Shown: piece by piece, positions 52,652 through 61,048 of the stretch | Layout of the letters: the number at the start of each line of letters is the position of its first letter | Numbering within the stretch: the first letter of the stretch is position 1 | Assembly (NCBI GenBank): GCA_021325295.1 | Contig: JAJPHM010000023.1 | Span: 1-64,000, forward strand | Length of the DNA: 64,000 bases | Reading direction: 5' to 3' | Source: Nitrososphaeraceae archaeon | GTDB taxonomy: Archaea; Thermoproteota; Nitrososphaeria; Nitrososphaerales; Nitrososphaeraceae | Notes under the pieces: model-generated | Database searches by the model: none | Seen by the model: only the letters and a program-made list of their open reading frames with translations | Told to the model about the DNA's origin: nothing | Program-made: the position numbers and the translations under genes

Positions 52652-52855
52652 TCAATGCATTGCCATTGAAGTAAATGCTCTTAAATCGATTCCCAGCTCC
52701 TTACAAATTCTATCTTGTACATAATATGATGGAAATGTCTTGGAATCCTCTATGATTAATTTATAGCCGTCAGGGCTAACATAGTATCTGTTCTCGTTTG
52801 AAATGGCCAAAAGATCGTAATTCATTATGCGCAGTACTCTTTCTACTTGCCGCAA
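52652..52855 (-). CDS. HicA-like protein lacking the catalytic His
   Basis: A 67-residue protein from TTG. The order helix (VERVLRIMNYDLL), strand (NENRYYVSPDG), strand (YKLIIED) and helix (SYYVQDRICKELGI) copies the HicA dsRBD-like fold, but the GSH site is replaced by an NRY sequence. It lies 67 nt downstream of a HicB-like gene. It may be an inactive HicA or a different small partner. Call rests on fold order only. Confidence 0.4.
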   Translation of the reverse strand: MRQVERVLRIMNYDLLAISNENRYYVSPDGYKLIIEDSKTFPSYYVQDRICKELGIDLRAFTSMAMH

Positions 52856-52922
52856 AGTAAGAATCGACTAACTTTTTATCATAGGACAGGATTGGCTATC
52901 CTAAAAAGATTAGTCAACCGGG

Positions 52923-53129
52923 TTACGCGGTGACCTGTACTCTGTCGTCTCTGAATACATCAAGATACCCTGTAATGGCTTTGACCAACTTGCGGTTGAG
53001 TTCTGGTAAAGTTTTTCCATAAACGCCAACTTCAGGTATTTCTTTACAGATAGCAATATAGCCTTCGGGGTAGCGTTTCAGGCTATAGTGATATTTTGTG
53101 CCATTGACCTCTACCTTGCGCACGGCCAT
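52923..53129 (-). CDS. HicB-like antitoxin
   Basis: A 68-residue protein with the HicB fold: KYHYSLKRYPEGYIAICKEI, then VGVYGKTLPELNRKLVKAI. A minus-strand AT-rich element (gaataagacttatta, about 53151-53165) lies about 30 nt before the ATG. Its partner is the HicA-like gene downstream. Order is antitoxin first, opposite to the complete hicA-hicB pair at 31.4-31.9 kb. Confidence 0.55.
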   Translation of the reverse strand: MAVRKVEVNGTKYHYSLKRYPEGYIAICKEIPEVGVYGKTLPELNRKLVKAITGYLDVFRDDRVQVTA

Positions 53130-53431
53130 ACATGTATCCTATCCTGTTGTAGATAATAAGTCTTATTCAAAAGTGTGCCTAACACTTCAATTGCTTATTA
53201 ATGACCTTTCTGGGTTTTTCTATCAGTCGCGCTGCTTGGTTCGCTCATTATTTAAAGTCGATTCTGAACGCTTGACCTGACATCTGCCAATCTCATAATG
53301 CCTTTGCATATCCAGCGTGGTCACCAGTTGCAAGAATGCTTACTCGGCTCAACACTTTCAGTGCGGGCAAGACAAGAAGGCTTATAAAAAAGGAGACTTT
53401 CTATAGGTAGAAAGAAAGATAGGTAGTCAAA
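53130..53431. other. Intergenic region with two promoters
   Basis: About 300 nt with the HicB-like gene's promoter on the left and, at about 53379-53388, a strong plus-strand TATA-like box (cttataaaaa) for the zinc-ribbon gene. A plus-strand frame of 60 codons in between looks accidental. No RNA gene seen. Confidence 0.45.
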
Positions 53432-53704
53432 TTGGCAAATACCACCTTCAGAGTGCAGTCGCATAAATTCAGCCAGGACAATATCCAGACAACCCTTGTA
53501 TGCTCAAAGTGCGACGAAGTCTTTTCCAAAGAATTTCCGCTTGACCTTGAAGGCCAGACCATAGAGTTCAAGTGCCCAGTCTGCGGCGCTCTGGGCGAAG
53601 CGGACCTGCCATACAAGAGCGCAGAAGAAAGAGAAGAATTCGAAGAGGATTTTGAAGAGGTTGAAGAAGAGGAATCCGGAGAAGAATTCGAGGAAGATTT
53701 CTAG
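53432..53704 (+). CDS. Zinc-ribbon protein with an acidic tail
   Basis: A 90-residue protein starting at TTG. Two cysteine pairs (LVCSKCDEVF and FKCPVCGALG) form a zinc ribbon; after residue 60 the chain is almost only Glu, Asp and Phe (EEFEEDFEEVEEEESGEE), an extended acidic tail. This layout recalls small archaeal zinc-ribbon factors that bind basic proteins or nucleic-acid machinery. The TATA-like box (53379-53388) gives a leader of about 25 nt. Function unknown; not a full TFIIS or RpoM. Confidence 0.65.
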   Translation: MANTTFRVQSHKFSQDNIQTTLVCSKCDEVFSKEFPLDLEGQTIEFKCPVCGALGEADLPYKSAEEREEFEEDFEEVEEEESGEEFEEDF

Positions 53705-53753
53705 CTCGTGTAATTACCTGCCTCCTCTAGCAAGTTAATGAACTGACGAAATT

Positions 53754-54788
53754 CTAATGGACTTGGGTCAGGTATTCCTTTATCCATCTGTCGGTATAGC
53801 GCCTGTTATTCTGCAAGACAACTATTCTAGAGATTTCGCTTTCGTCCATTATGCTAAAGCCATGCAGTCTGCTGCAGAGTTTGTTTGCAAACTCTCTCAC
53901 TTCATGCATCTCCAGCATATTGTCCTGCTCAAGCCTCTTTGTTGACATGCCGATGTGCATATAGGACTTTAGCTCGATAAAGTGAGGGTTGCCCTGAGCC
54001 ATCAAATCTGCCAGTTCGCCAAAGTCGGGGTTGTCATTGTATTCTCTTATTAGCGTCATCCTCAATACGGTCCTTGTGTCGACGGTGGCAAGAAACCTCA
54101 GACTTGTATGCCATCTTTCCCATGCATCCCTGTGCCTTGGCCGGTTTATCTGGTAAAACATCTTTTTGTTTGAAGCGTTTGTCGACAGATAAATCTGGGT
54201 GGGAAGCGCCTCTTCTGCAGCAAGCCTCTGCAACATTTCCGGCTCCTGTCCATTTGTAACAAGGAATATCGATTTTGTGGCCTTGAGGCCTTTCAGATAT
54301 TTTATGAGCTGCGGCAGTTTCGGATACATTGTAGGCTCGCCGGAGAGCGATATGGCATAGTGAGCAGGGAGAAGCGATTCGTCAAGTTTTCCCTTGTCTG
54401 TGCGCTTGCTGCCATAAAAGCCCATGATCAATTTCCTGCGCTCTTCCATCAGCTGGTGGACTATGGCATCCGGCTCGTCAACAAGCTCTGCCGGCATTTC
54501 AAGCGTGTCATAAAACTCGGTAGGCCGCCAGCAGTAAACACACCTGTTTTCGCAGTTCATGGCGGTGGGTGTCATCTCCATGCACCTGTGGGTAGAGATT
54601 CCGTAGAACTTGTGCTTGTAGCAGTCGCCTTCGTTTGAGAAGGATTTTTTTGTCCAGTGGCAGAGCTCCACTGCAGAGTGGTTGAAGACTCCGTATTTGG
54701 CTTTTTGCAGCCTGGATTTTAGCTGCGGGGTTATCTGGATAAGATTATTTTCAGTGGAATGCGAAACATGTTCACCGGAGCAGCTCAT
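53754..54788 (-). CDS. taw1: Taw1 (tRNA 4-demethylwyosine synthase)
   Basis: A 344-residue radical SAM protein. The cluster motif CENRCVYCWRPTEF, an upstream cysteine (GISTHRCMEMTP), ISLSGEPTMYPKLPQLI (GEP) and LYKLD-type segments (IYLSTNAS) fit archaeal Taw1. It condenses pyruvate carbon with N1-methylguanosine-37 of tRNA-Phe to make the tricyclic base of wyosine. The archaeal enzyme lacks the flavodoxin domain of eukaryotic TYW1, as here. Length normal; own promoter region shared with the divergent NIF3-like gene. Confidence 0.9.
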   Translation of the reverse strand: MSCSGEHVSHSTENNLIQITPQLKSRLQKAKYGVFNHSAVELCHWTKKSFSNEGDCYKHKFYGISTHRCMEMTPTAMNCENRCVYCWRPTEFYDTLEMPAELVDEPDAIVHQLMEERRKLIMGFYGSKRTDKGKLDESLLPAHYAISLSGEPTMYPKLPQLIKYLKGLKATKSIFLVTNGQEPEMLQRLAAEEALPTQIYLSTNASNKKMFYQINRPRHRDAWERWHTSLRFLATVDTRTVLRMTLIREYNDNPDFGELADLMAQGNPHFIELKSYMHIGMSTKRLEQDNMLEMHEVREFANKLCSRLHGFSIMDESEISRIVVLQNNRRYTDRWIKEYLTQVH

Positions 54789-54905
54789 TTTATTTGTTCA
54801 ACTAGAACATGCCTGCAGCAGATTTTTTAAGTTTTGCACTCAGCAGGTTTGCGCTATTGCATGGCATGTACATTTTTAGCCACCATCACAGGATACCACA
54901 CAAGA

Positions 54906-55727
54906 ATGACGGTTGACACTGAAAGGATAATGAAAATCGGTCTGGATCTTGCAGGATGGAAAAAGCTGCCTGCTGACAGCGCGGTCCATGTCAGGGGAAG
55001 AGGGATAAGGAAGGTGCTGATGGCAATCGATGTCAGCGCAGCAGAGATAGCTTTGGCAAAGAGCCTTGGGTGCGATGCGGTCATTGCACACCACCCGATA
55101 GGAGTGGCTGCCATAAACTTTTACAGAGTTTTTGACAGGCACATCGAGTTTATGATAGAGCACAGCGTCCCCAGAGACATCGCCAAGATGGCCGTCAAGA
55201 AACTTCAGGAAAGAGTTGAGACTAGGAGCCATGCAGACATTTACAGCCAGACGGTAGAATCAGCCAGACTCATGAAGATGCCCCTGGTCAATATCCACCA
55301 GCCCTGCGACGAATACATGAGGCAGGTGATTCTTGAAAGCATTCAATCATCCAAAAAGGTAGAATATGTCACAGATATCGTAAAGTCTGTCGGCAGAATC
55401 CCCGAGTTCAAAAATGCCAAGACAAAGGTAAAGGTTGTCCTGGGAAGCGAAAAGAACAGGGCCGGGCACTGGGCGCTGGTAGTTGCAGCAGGAACCAACG
55501 GCGGCTACCATATCGCAAAGGCGTACTATACACACAAAGTCTCGACTCTCATTTACCTGCATGTCGATTATGGCGATCTGGTCAAGATGCGTGAGGAAAA
55601 ACTTGATGGCAACCTTGTCATACTTGGGCACCTTGCAGGGGACTCGATCGGGATGAACGGCCTTGCAGCAAGGCTTGAGAAGGAAGGAGTCGATACTGTC
55701 AGGCTAGGAATACTGCCGGGAAGATGA
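54906..55727 (+). CDS. NIF3-like dinuclear metal protein
   Basis: About 273 residues from ATG 54906 (the frame extends to 54834, but the extension is Cys/Thr-rich and poor). The NIF3/DUF34 features are present: DAVIAHHPIGVAA (metal histidines), a mid-region GYHIAKAYYTHKVSTLIYLH, and a C-terminal LVILGHLAGDSIGMNG with the second metal site. The family binds two metals and has been linked to GTP cyclohydrolase-like or nucleotide hydrolysis, but its role is unsettled. It stands alone before the tRNA genes. Confidence 0.82.
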   Translation: MTVDTERIMKIGLDLAGWKKLPADSAVHVRGRGIRKVLMAIDVSAAEIALAKSLGCDAVIAHHPIGVAAINFYRVFDRHIEFMIEHSVPRDIAKMAVKKLQERVETRSHADIYSQTVESARLMKMPLVNIHQPCDEYMRQVILESIQSSKKVEYVTDIVKSVGRIPEFKNAKTKVKVVLGSEKNRAGHWALVVAAGTNGGYHIAKAYYTHKVSTLIYLHVDYGDLVKMREEKLDGNLVILGHLAGDSIGMNGLAARLEKEGVDTVRLGILPGR

Positions 55728-55790
55728 TGCGCTTGCAGAAGCGGGCCATCTAACAATTATATACAGTTGTGCTAAAATCCGTGTCTGCTT

Positions 55791-55894
55791 GGCCTTCGTA
55801 GTATAGCCTGGTTAGTATAGGCGGCTGTGGACGATTTCTCGCAAGGGTTATCGAAAGAGACCGCTTGAGGAGGGTTCAAATCCCTCCGAAGGCC
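55791..55894 (+). tRNA. tRNA-His(GUG) with one intron
   Basis: Acceptor GCCTTCG (55792-55798) pairs with CGAAGGC (55887-55893), and a G precedes it at 55791, the extra G-1 expected of tRNA-His. Anticodon GTG is 55827-55829. Removing 55831-55859 (29 nt, canonical site after position 37) closes the anticodon stem GGCGG/CCGCT and leaves a normal variable loop and T arm (GAGGG, TTCAAAT, CCCTC). The intron has a short stem (CGATTTCTC region with GAAAGAG). A TATA-like box (aattatatac, about 55754-55763) precedes it. No CCA encoded. Confidence 0.92.
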
Positions 55895-55927
55895 CGTTTC
55901 ACTTTAGTCTTAAAAGAAAGATTTAAG

Positions 55928-56014
55928 CGCCGGGGATGGGATTCGAACCCGTGTAGGGCGGCAAACCACAGTGGCTCATCAGGCCACCGCACTTCCGGAC
56001 TGTGCGACCCCGGC
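55928..56014 (-). tRNA. tRNA-Ser(UGA)
   Basis: On the minus strand, GCCGGGG (56014-56008) pairs with CCCCGGC (55935-55929). The anticodon stem GTGGC with loop CTGATGA and GCCAC gives anticodon UGA, serine, and a long variable arm follows, as expected of the serine class. The T arm has one C-A mismatch next to the loop stem. It is convergent with tRNA-His. No intron. Confidence 0.88.
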
Positions 56015-56193
56015 ACTTTTGTCGGAGGTTTTGTTTTTCCCGACACTTACACTTCTTCACTTCAATTCTTGGATTCAATTGAATTTGTCTGGTCTTGTCT
56101 TGTTTTATTGTTATCGAGATCTCTGCAGGCAGATGGTTATCACTGGATCGTGAAATAACTAACAAAAAGGAAGAAAAAAGGAAAAAAATCCTT

Positions 56194-57015
56194 TTACTTT
56201 GGCAGGAAAGTTAGTCCTCTGTTGTGCCTTGACGTGGTGACAACTACTGCAACTATGGCTATTGCAAGCACAATGGCAGCAACTGCTCCAGCGCCAAACT
56301 CTGGCACTACATGAATTACGGTACCAACTACCTCAATTGTCTGAGTTCCCTGGTCAAAGTTGATTGATACTGTTCTGTCCGAGGCTGTTGCTGTCTGGTT
56401 GACGTCGCTGGTTGGGACATCGTCGGCAAAGACGACAAAGTCATCGTCTGCTCCTGTGTCTGTCTTGGCATCAAGCACGGTTCTTGGTATCTTTAATTGC
56501 AGTGTTCCGCTAGAGGTAGATGTGATGTATGCCTTGAGTGAGGTGAATGTGGTGTCTGCAGTGATATTGTTGAGTGTTCCGCCAGTTATCATGTACTGAA
56601 CTGTAAAGCCCTGGCCGTTGTATGTCTGCCATCCTCCTCCTCCTGGTCCTGTTGTGATATTGTTTGTAAAGCTGAATGTTGTCTGGGCCTTTTGCTGGTT
56701 ATATGTGACCACTACGGTATAAGTTCCTGTTGGGCCTAGCTTGCCTCCAATCTTCAAGTTATAGTTGTACGAGCCATCTGCAGCAGGCACAATGGTGTCT
56801 GCCCTGTACAAAGCATTGCTTGGATTAAAGACTTCAATCAATAAAGCCTGGCCAGCCACTGGAGTGACTTTTCCCGAAACTACAATGGTGTCTCCTGATT
56901 GGTAGCTTGTCTTGTCTGTCTGCACGGTCGGGGCAGATGCGGCGTATGCGTTAGAACCTACCACGACGCCTGATGCTATCAGTATTGCTAATAGTGCATA
57001 TCCTTTATAGTACAT
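56194..57015 (-). CDS. PEFG-CTERM surface protein
   Basis: A 273-residue exported protein. Signal peptide about residues 1-26 (LLAILIASGVVVGSNAYAAS), then an Ig-like module with TDKTSYQSGDTIVVSGKVTP and TYTVVVTYNQQKAQTTFSF, a second beta domain (LQLKIPRTVLDAKTDTGAD), and the sorting end VVPEFGAGAVAAIVLAIAI followed by a basic tail. Nearly the same sequence makes up the last 250 residues of the large peptidase at 40901. A minus-strand TATA-like box (ggataaatagtaa, about 57049-57061) precedes it. Probably a structural surface protein. Confidence 0.82.
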   Translation of the reverse strand: MYYKGYALLAILIASGVVVGSNAYAASAPTVQTDKTSYQSGDTIVVSGKVTPVAGQALLIEVFNPSNALYRADTIVPAADGSYNYNLKIGGKLGPTGTYTVVVTYNQQKAQTTFSFTNNITTGPGGGGWQTYNGQGFTVQYMITGGTLNNITADTTFTSLKAYITSTSSGTLQLKIPRTVLDAKTDTGADDDFVVFADDVPTSDVNQTATASDRTVSINFDQGTQTIEVVGTVIHVVPEFGAGAVAAIVLAIAIVAVVVTTSRHNRGLTFLPK

Positions 57016-57302
57016 TATCCCTCATGCACACCTACCGTGCTATATTTGCATTACTATTTATCCTTTTGGTGTAGAAATTTGACTGTACAAGCTAATTTTG
57101 GATAACAGATGAATTCTATTTCTCAAATTCAAAGAAAGAGAATATTCGATTTGATTTGATTTCATTTATTTTTCTCAATCTCAAATCAAGAGAAGTCAAA
57201 ATACTTATATGAGATTCTTTACGTATTCTACGAGTTTGGTCTTGGCAGCATTTCTTTACCTATTTTATTCTGTGTCTGAAAGAGAAGAGAGGGGAGCAAC
57301 TA
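57016..57302. other. Divergent promoter region of the PEFG gene and the RNA polymerase operon
   Basis: About 290 nt. The left end carries the PEFG promoter, the right side a plus-strand TATA-like element (aatacttatatg, about 57200-57211), giving the polymerase operon a leader of about 90 nt. Between them lie AT-rich imperfect direct repeats of the type TTTCTCAA-x-CAAA (57119-57135, 57170-57185), of unknown meaning. Confidence 0.45.
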
Positions 57303-57551
57303 GTGTCTGAGAAAAAAGTGATCAGGATCACAAACCACGTGTACCAGCCAAAGCACGAAATACTTCCCAAAAAGGAGGCAGAAGAAGTCCTCAAAAAATA
57401 CAACGCAAAACCCGGCCAGCTTCCATACATCATGATGAGCGACAAGGCAATAGAGGAACTTGATGTACGCCCAGGAGATATCATAAAAATTACACGAAAG
57501 AGCCCTACAGCGGGTGAAAGTGTATATTACCGGTACGTAGTAGAAGGTTGA
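57303..57551 (+). CDS. rpoH: RNA polymerase subunit H
   Basis: An 82-residue Rpb5 C-terminal homologue starting at GTG. Family features: NHVYQPKHEILPKKEAEEVL, QLPYIMMSDKAIEELDVRPG and IKITRKSPTAGESVYYRYV. It forms the jaw of the enzyme. In the usual archaeal order it precedes rpoB, here 10 nt ahead. Length normal for archaea, lacking the eukaryotic N-terminal domain. Confidence 0.95.
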   Translation: MSEKKVIRITNHVYQPKHEILPKKEAEEVLKKYNAKPGQLPYIMMSDKAIEELDVRPGDIIKITRKSPTAGESVYYRYVVEG

Positions 57552-57561
57552 GTAGATAGAC

Positions 57562-60500
57562 GTGCTTGTAGAGAATTCTATTGATATGTGGCCTATTATT
57601 AACGACATTTTGAGAAGAGAAGGCGTAGCCAGGCAGCACCTCAATTCATACAACGAGTTTATGGAGCGTGGACTTCAGAGCATAATCGACGAAGTCGGCG
57701 AGATTGAAGTTGAGACTGCCGAGTATCCATACAAGATCAAGCTCGGCAAGATAAAGCTGCAGCAGCCAAGGATAATGGAGCTTGACGGCTCTATCACCCA
57801 TGTGGCTCCGATGGAAGCCAGGCTGCGGAACCTGACATACGCATCCCCTGTCATGCTAGAGTGCAGCGTTGTAGAAGACGGCAAGATACTTGAATCGAGA
57901 TTTATCCACATAGGCGACATGCCTGTTATGGTCAAGTCAAATACCTGCATACTGCATAACCTTCCAGAGTCCAAACTGATAGAATTTGGAGAGGACCCAA
58001 AAGACCCTGGAGGATATTTTGTCATTAACGGGTCAGAGAGGGTCATTGTCGGGCTGGAAGATCTATCATACAACAAGATAATCGTAGATACAGAGGAGAC
58101 GACTGGCACCCTCCTCTATAAGGCAAAGGTATACTCTTCAATTGTAGGTTATAGGGCAAAGCTTGAGCTTATCATGAGGCCAGATGGCTCTATTGTAACC
58201 AAGATCCCCGGCTCACCTGTCGATATACCGCTTATCACCCTGATAAGGGCACTCGGGCTTGAATCCGACAAAGATATTGCCGATGCAGTCTCACTGAACG
58301 AGGCAATACAGGACGAGCTTGAGCCGTCTTTTGAGAAGGCCGGAGACGTTGCATCAAGTCGTGATGCCATCGTCTATATCAGCAAAAGAATTGCCCCGGG
58401 TATGCTTGAAGAATTCCAGATAAAGAGGGCGGAGACCCTGCTTGACTGGGGCCTGCTTCCGCACATCGGCAAAAACCCTGATAACCGCCACGAGAAAGCG
58501 CTGTTTCTGGGCGAAGCCGCTTCCAAGCTGGTCGAGCTCAAGCTGGGCTGGATAGACTCTGACGACAAGGACCACTATGGCAACAAGGTCATCAAGTTTG
58601 CCGGCCAGATGCTTGCAGACCTTTTCAGGACGGCTTTCCGCAACCTGATAAGGGACATGAAATACCAGCTTGAAAGGTCGGGCCAGAAGAGGGGCATCAA
58701 TGCAGTAGCTGCCGCAGTCCGGCCAGGCATTGTCTCTGACAAGCTGAACAACGCGATCGCCACAGGAAACTGGGGGCGTGGCCGTGTGGGTGTCACGCAG
58801 CTCCTTGACAGGACAAACTACATGTCGACTATAAGCCACCTGCGCAGGATCCAGTCCCCGCTGAGCAGAAGCCAGCCAAACTTTGAAGCACGCGACCTGC
58901 ACGCTACACACTTTGGAAGGATATGTCCCGCTGAAACCCCGGAGGGCTCCAACTGCGGACTGGTCAAAAACCTCGCCCTTTCTGCTATAATTTCAGTAAG
59001 CGTCCCTTACGCCGAGATCATCGAAAAGCTCTACGAGCTTGGCGTCCAGCATGTCGACGAAGTTGGCACAGAGCTGCGCAGAACCGGAAGCAGAGTCTTT
59101 GTTGACGGGCGGCTGATAGGATACGCCCAGAACGGACAGCAGCTAGCTGATTCGCTCAGGTCAATGAGAAGGTCGGGCAAGATCCACCCTCATGTGGGCA
59201 TTTACCTGTACTCGTCCATGAACGAAAATGCCACCAAGAGACTCTATATCAGCTGCAACGCCGGCAGGGTGCTGAGGCCGCTTGTGGTCTTTAAAGATGG
59301 CAGGCCACTTGTCACCCATGAAGTCATTGAAAAAGTCTCAAAAAAGTTCCTCTCGTGGACAGACCTGCTATACATGGGCGTAATTGAGCTTGTAGATGCA
59401 AACGAAGAAGAGAATTGCTATGTGGCAATCGATCCAAAAGGCATTGACGCCAAGCACACCCACATGGAGATATTCCCGTCTGCCATACTGGGGGTAGGAG
59501 CATCGATAATACCATACCCCGAGCACAACCAGTCGCCGAGGAACACATACGAAAGCGCAATGGCAAAACAGAGCCTCGGGTTCTCTACTCCGCTCATGAA
59601 CGCAAGCACATATGTCAGACAGCACTTTATGCTCTACCCGCAGACGCCGGTCGTCAGCACAAAGGCAATAGGTCTTTTGGGGCTTGAGGAAAGGCCAACA
59701 GGACAGAACTGCGTTGTAGCTGTTCTTCCGTTTGAAGGTTACAATATTGAAGACGCAGTTGTCTTTAACAAGTCCTCTGTAGACAGGGGACTGGGAAGGA
59801 CATTCTTTTACAGGGTATACGAAGCAGAGGCAAAGCAGTATCCCGGAGGCATGAAGGATAACTTTGAGCTTCCACAGGCTGATGCCAACATACGCGGATA
59901 CAGGGGCGAAAAGGCCTACAGGCTGCTAGAGCAGGATGGCGCCATCATGCACGAGGCAGTAGTTTCCGGAGGGGATATTCTGATCGGCAGGACGTCTCCG
60001 CCCAGATTTATGGAAGAATACAAAGAATTTGAGGTTAAAGGCCCATACAGGAGAGACACGTCAGTTGGCGTCAGACCTTCTGAGAACGGAGTTGTCGACA
60101 GCGTCATTATGACACAGTCAGTCGAAGGAGGCAAGATGTACAAGATCAGGGTCAGGGACATGAGGATCCCGGAGATAGGCGACAAATTTGCTTCGCGCCA
60201 TGGACAGAAAGGAGTCGTAGGGATGCTTGTCAACCAGGAAGACCTTCCATACACAGAGGACGGCATAGTGCCGGATGTCATGATAAATCCCCACGCTTTT
60301 CCATCAAGAATGACTGTCGGGCAGTTTATGGAGTCGCTTGGCGGCAAGGCAGCTTCGCTGAGGGGCAAGATAGTTGACGGCTCTGCATTCCTTGGCGAGA
60401 AGCTTGACCAGATAAAAGGAGTCATGGAGTCATATGGCTTCAAGTATACAGGAAAGGAAGTAATGTATGATGGCAGGACAGGCAAGAGGTTCCCTGCTGA

Positions 60501-60915
60501 TGTATATGTTGGCGTAGTGTACTACCAGAAGCTTCACCACATGGTCGCAGACAAGATACACAGCAGGGCCAGGGGCCAGGTCCAGATGCTCACCAAGCAG
60601 CCAACCGAAGGAAGGGCACGCGGAGGGGGACTTCGGTTCGGAGAGATGGAGCGCGACTGCCTGATAGCATACGGCGCATCAATGATGCTCAAGGACAGAT
60701 TGCTTGAAGAGTCAGACAAGGCTGAGGTCAACATCTGCGAGCGCTGCGGCCTTTTGGCTTACTATGATGTCAAGCAGCGCAGGTATATCTGCCGAGTCTG
60801 CGGCGAAAAGGCCAAGATATCTTCAGTGGTGATCGCATATGCATTCAAGCTACTACTGCAGGAGATGATGAGCCTCAATGTTGCGCCAAGGCTTTTGGTA
60901 AAGGAGAAGGTGTGA
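57562..60915 (+). CDS. rpoB: RNA polymerase subunit B, unsplit
   Basis: A 1117-residue second-largest subunit in one piece (many methanogens split it). Landmarks: GTG start, GGYFVINGSERVIVGLED, CPAETPEGSNCGLVKNLALS, MAKQSLGFSTPLMNA, a hybrid-binding region GYNIEDAVVFNKSS, MEWGD-like and FRFGEMERDCLIAYGAS switch, and the C-terminal zinc ribbon (NICERCGLLAYYDVK, then YICRVCGEK). It forms half of the active cleft. The second Met (57586) is a possible start. It is followed by rpoA. Confidence 0.97.
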   Translation: MLVENSIDMWPIINDILRREGVARQHLNSYNEFMERGLQSIIDEVGEIEVETAEYPYKIKLGKIKLQQPRIMELDGSITHVAPMEARLRNLTYASPVMLECSVVEDGKILESRFIHIGDMPVMVKSNTCILHNLPESKLIEFGEDPKDPGGYFVINGSERVIVGLEDLSYNKIIVDTEETTGTLLYKAKVYSSIVGYRAKLELIMRPDGSIVTKIPGSPVDIPLITLIRALGLESDKDIADAVSLNEAIQDELEPSFEKAGDVASSRDAIVYISKRIAPGMLEEFQIKRAETLLDWGLLPHIGKNPDNRHEKALFLGEAASKLVELKLGWIDSDDKDHYGNKVIKFAGQMLADLFRTAFRNLIRDMKYQLERSGQKRGINAVAAAVRPGIVSDKLNNAIATGNWGRGRVGVTQLLDRTNYMSTISHLRRIQSPLSRSQPNFEARDLHATHFGRICPAETPEGSNCGLVKNLALSAIISVSVPYAEIIEKLYELGVQHVDEVGTELRRTGSRVFVDGRLIGYAQNGQQLADSLRSMRRSGKIHPHVGIYLYSSMNENATKRLYISCNAGRVLRPLVVFKDGRPLVTHEVIEKVSKKFLSWTDLLYMGVIELVDANEEENCYVAIDPKGIDAKHTHMEIFPSAILGVGASIIPYPEHNQSPRNTYESAMAKQSLGFSTPLMNASTYVRQHFMLYPQTPVVSTKAIGLLGLEERPTGQNCVVAVLPFEGYNIEDAVVFNKSSVDRGLGRTFFYRVYEAEAKQYPGGMKDNFELPQADANIRGYRGEKAYRLLEQDGAIMHEAVVSGGDILIGRTSPPRFMEEYKEFEVKGPYRRDTSVGVRPSENGVVDSVIMTQSVEGGKMYKIRVRDMRIPEIGDKFASRHGQKGVVGMLVNQEDLPYTEDGIVPDVMINPHAFPSRMTVGQFMESLGGKAASLRGKIVDGSAFLGEKLDQIKGVMESYGFKYTGKEVMYDGRTGKRFPADVYVGVVYYQKLHHMVADKIHSRARGQVQMLTKQPTEGRARGGGLRFGEMERDCLIAYGASMMLKDRLLEESDKAEVNICERCGLLAYYDVKQRRYICRVCGEKAKISSVVIAYAFKLLLQEMMSLNVAPRLLVKEKV

Positions 60916-61048
60916 GGAGAGCAGAGGAGAAAAGAAGGGAAGAGAAGAAAATGGAAGGCAGAATGAAAATGATAGTAAAAATGGAAAGCAATGTTGTGAA
61001 AAAAGGGATTGAAACAAAAACAGCACACACAGGAGGCTGGAACTGAGT

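Noticed and set aside
53098-53280. Plus-strand 60-codon frame opposite the HicB-like gene start
   Set aside because: It overlaps the promoter and start of the minus-strand gene and reads as random.
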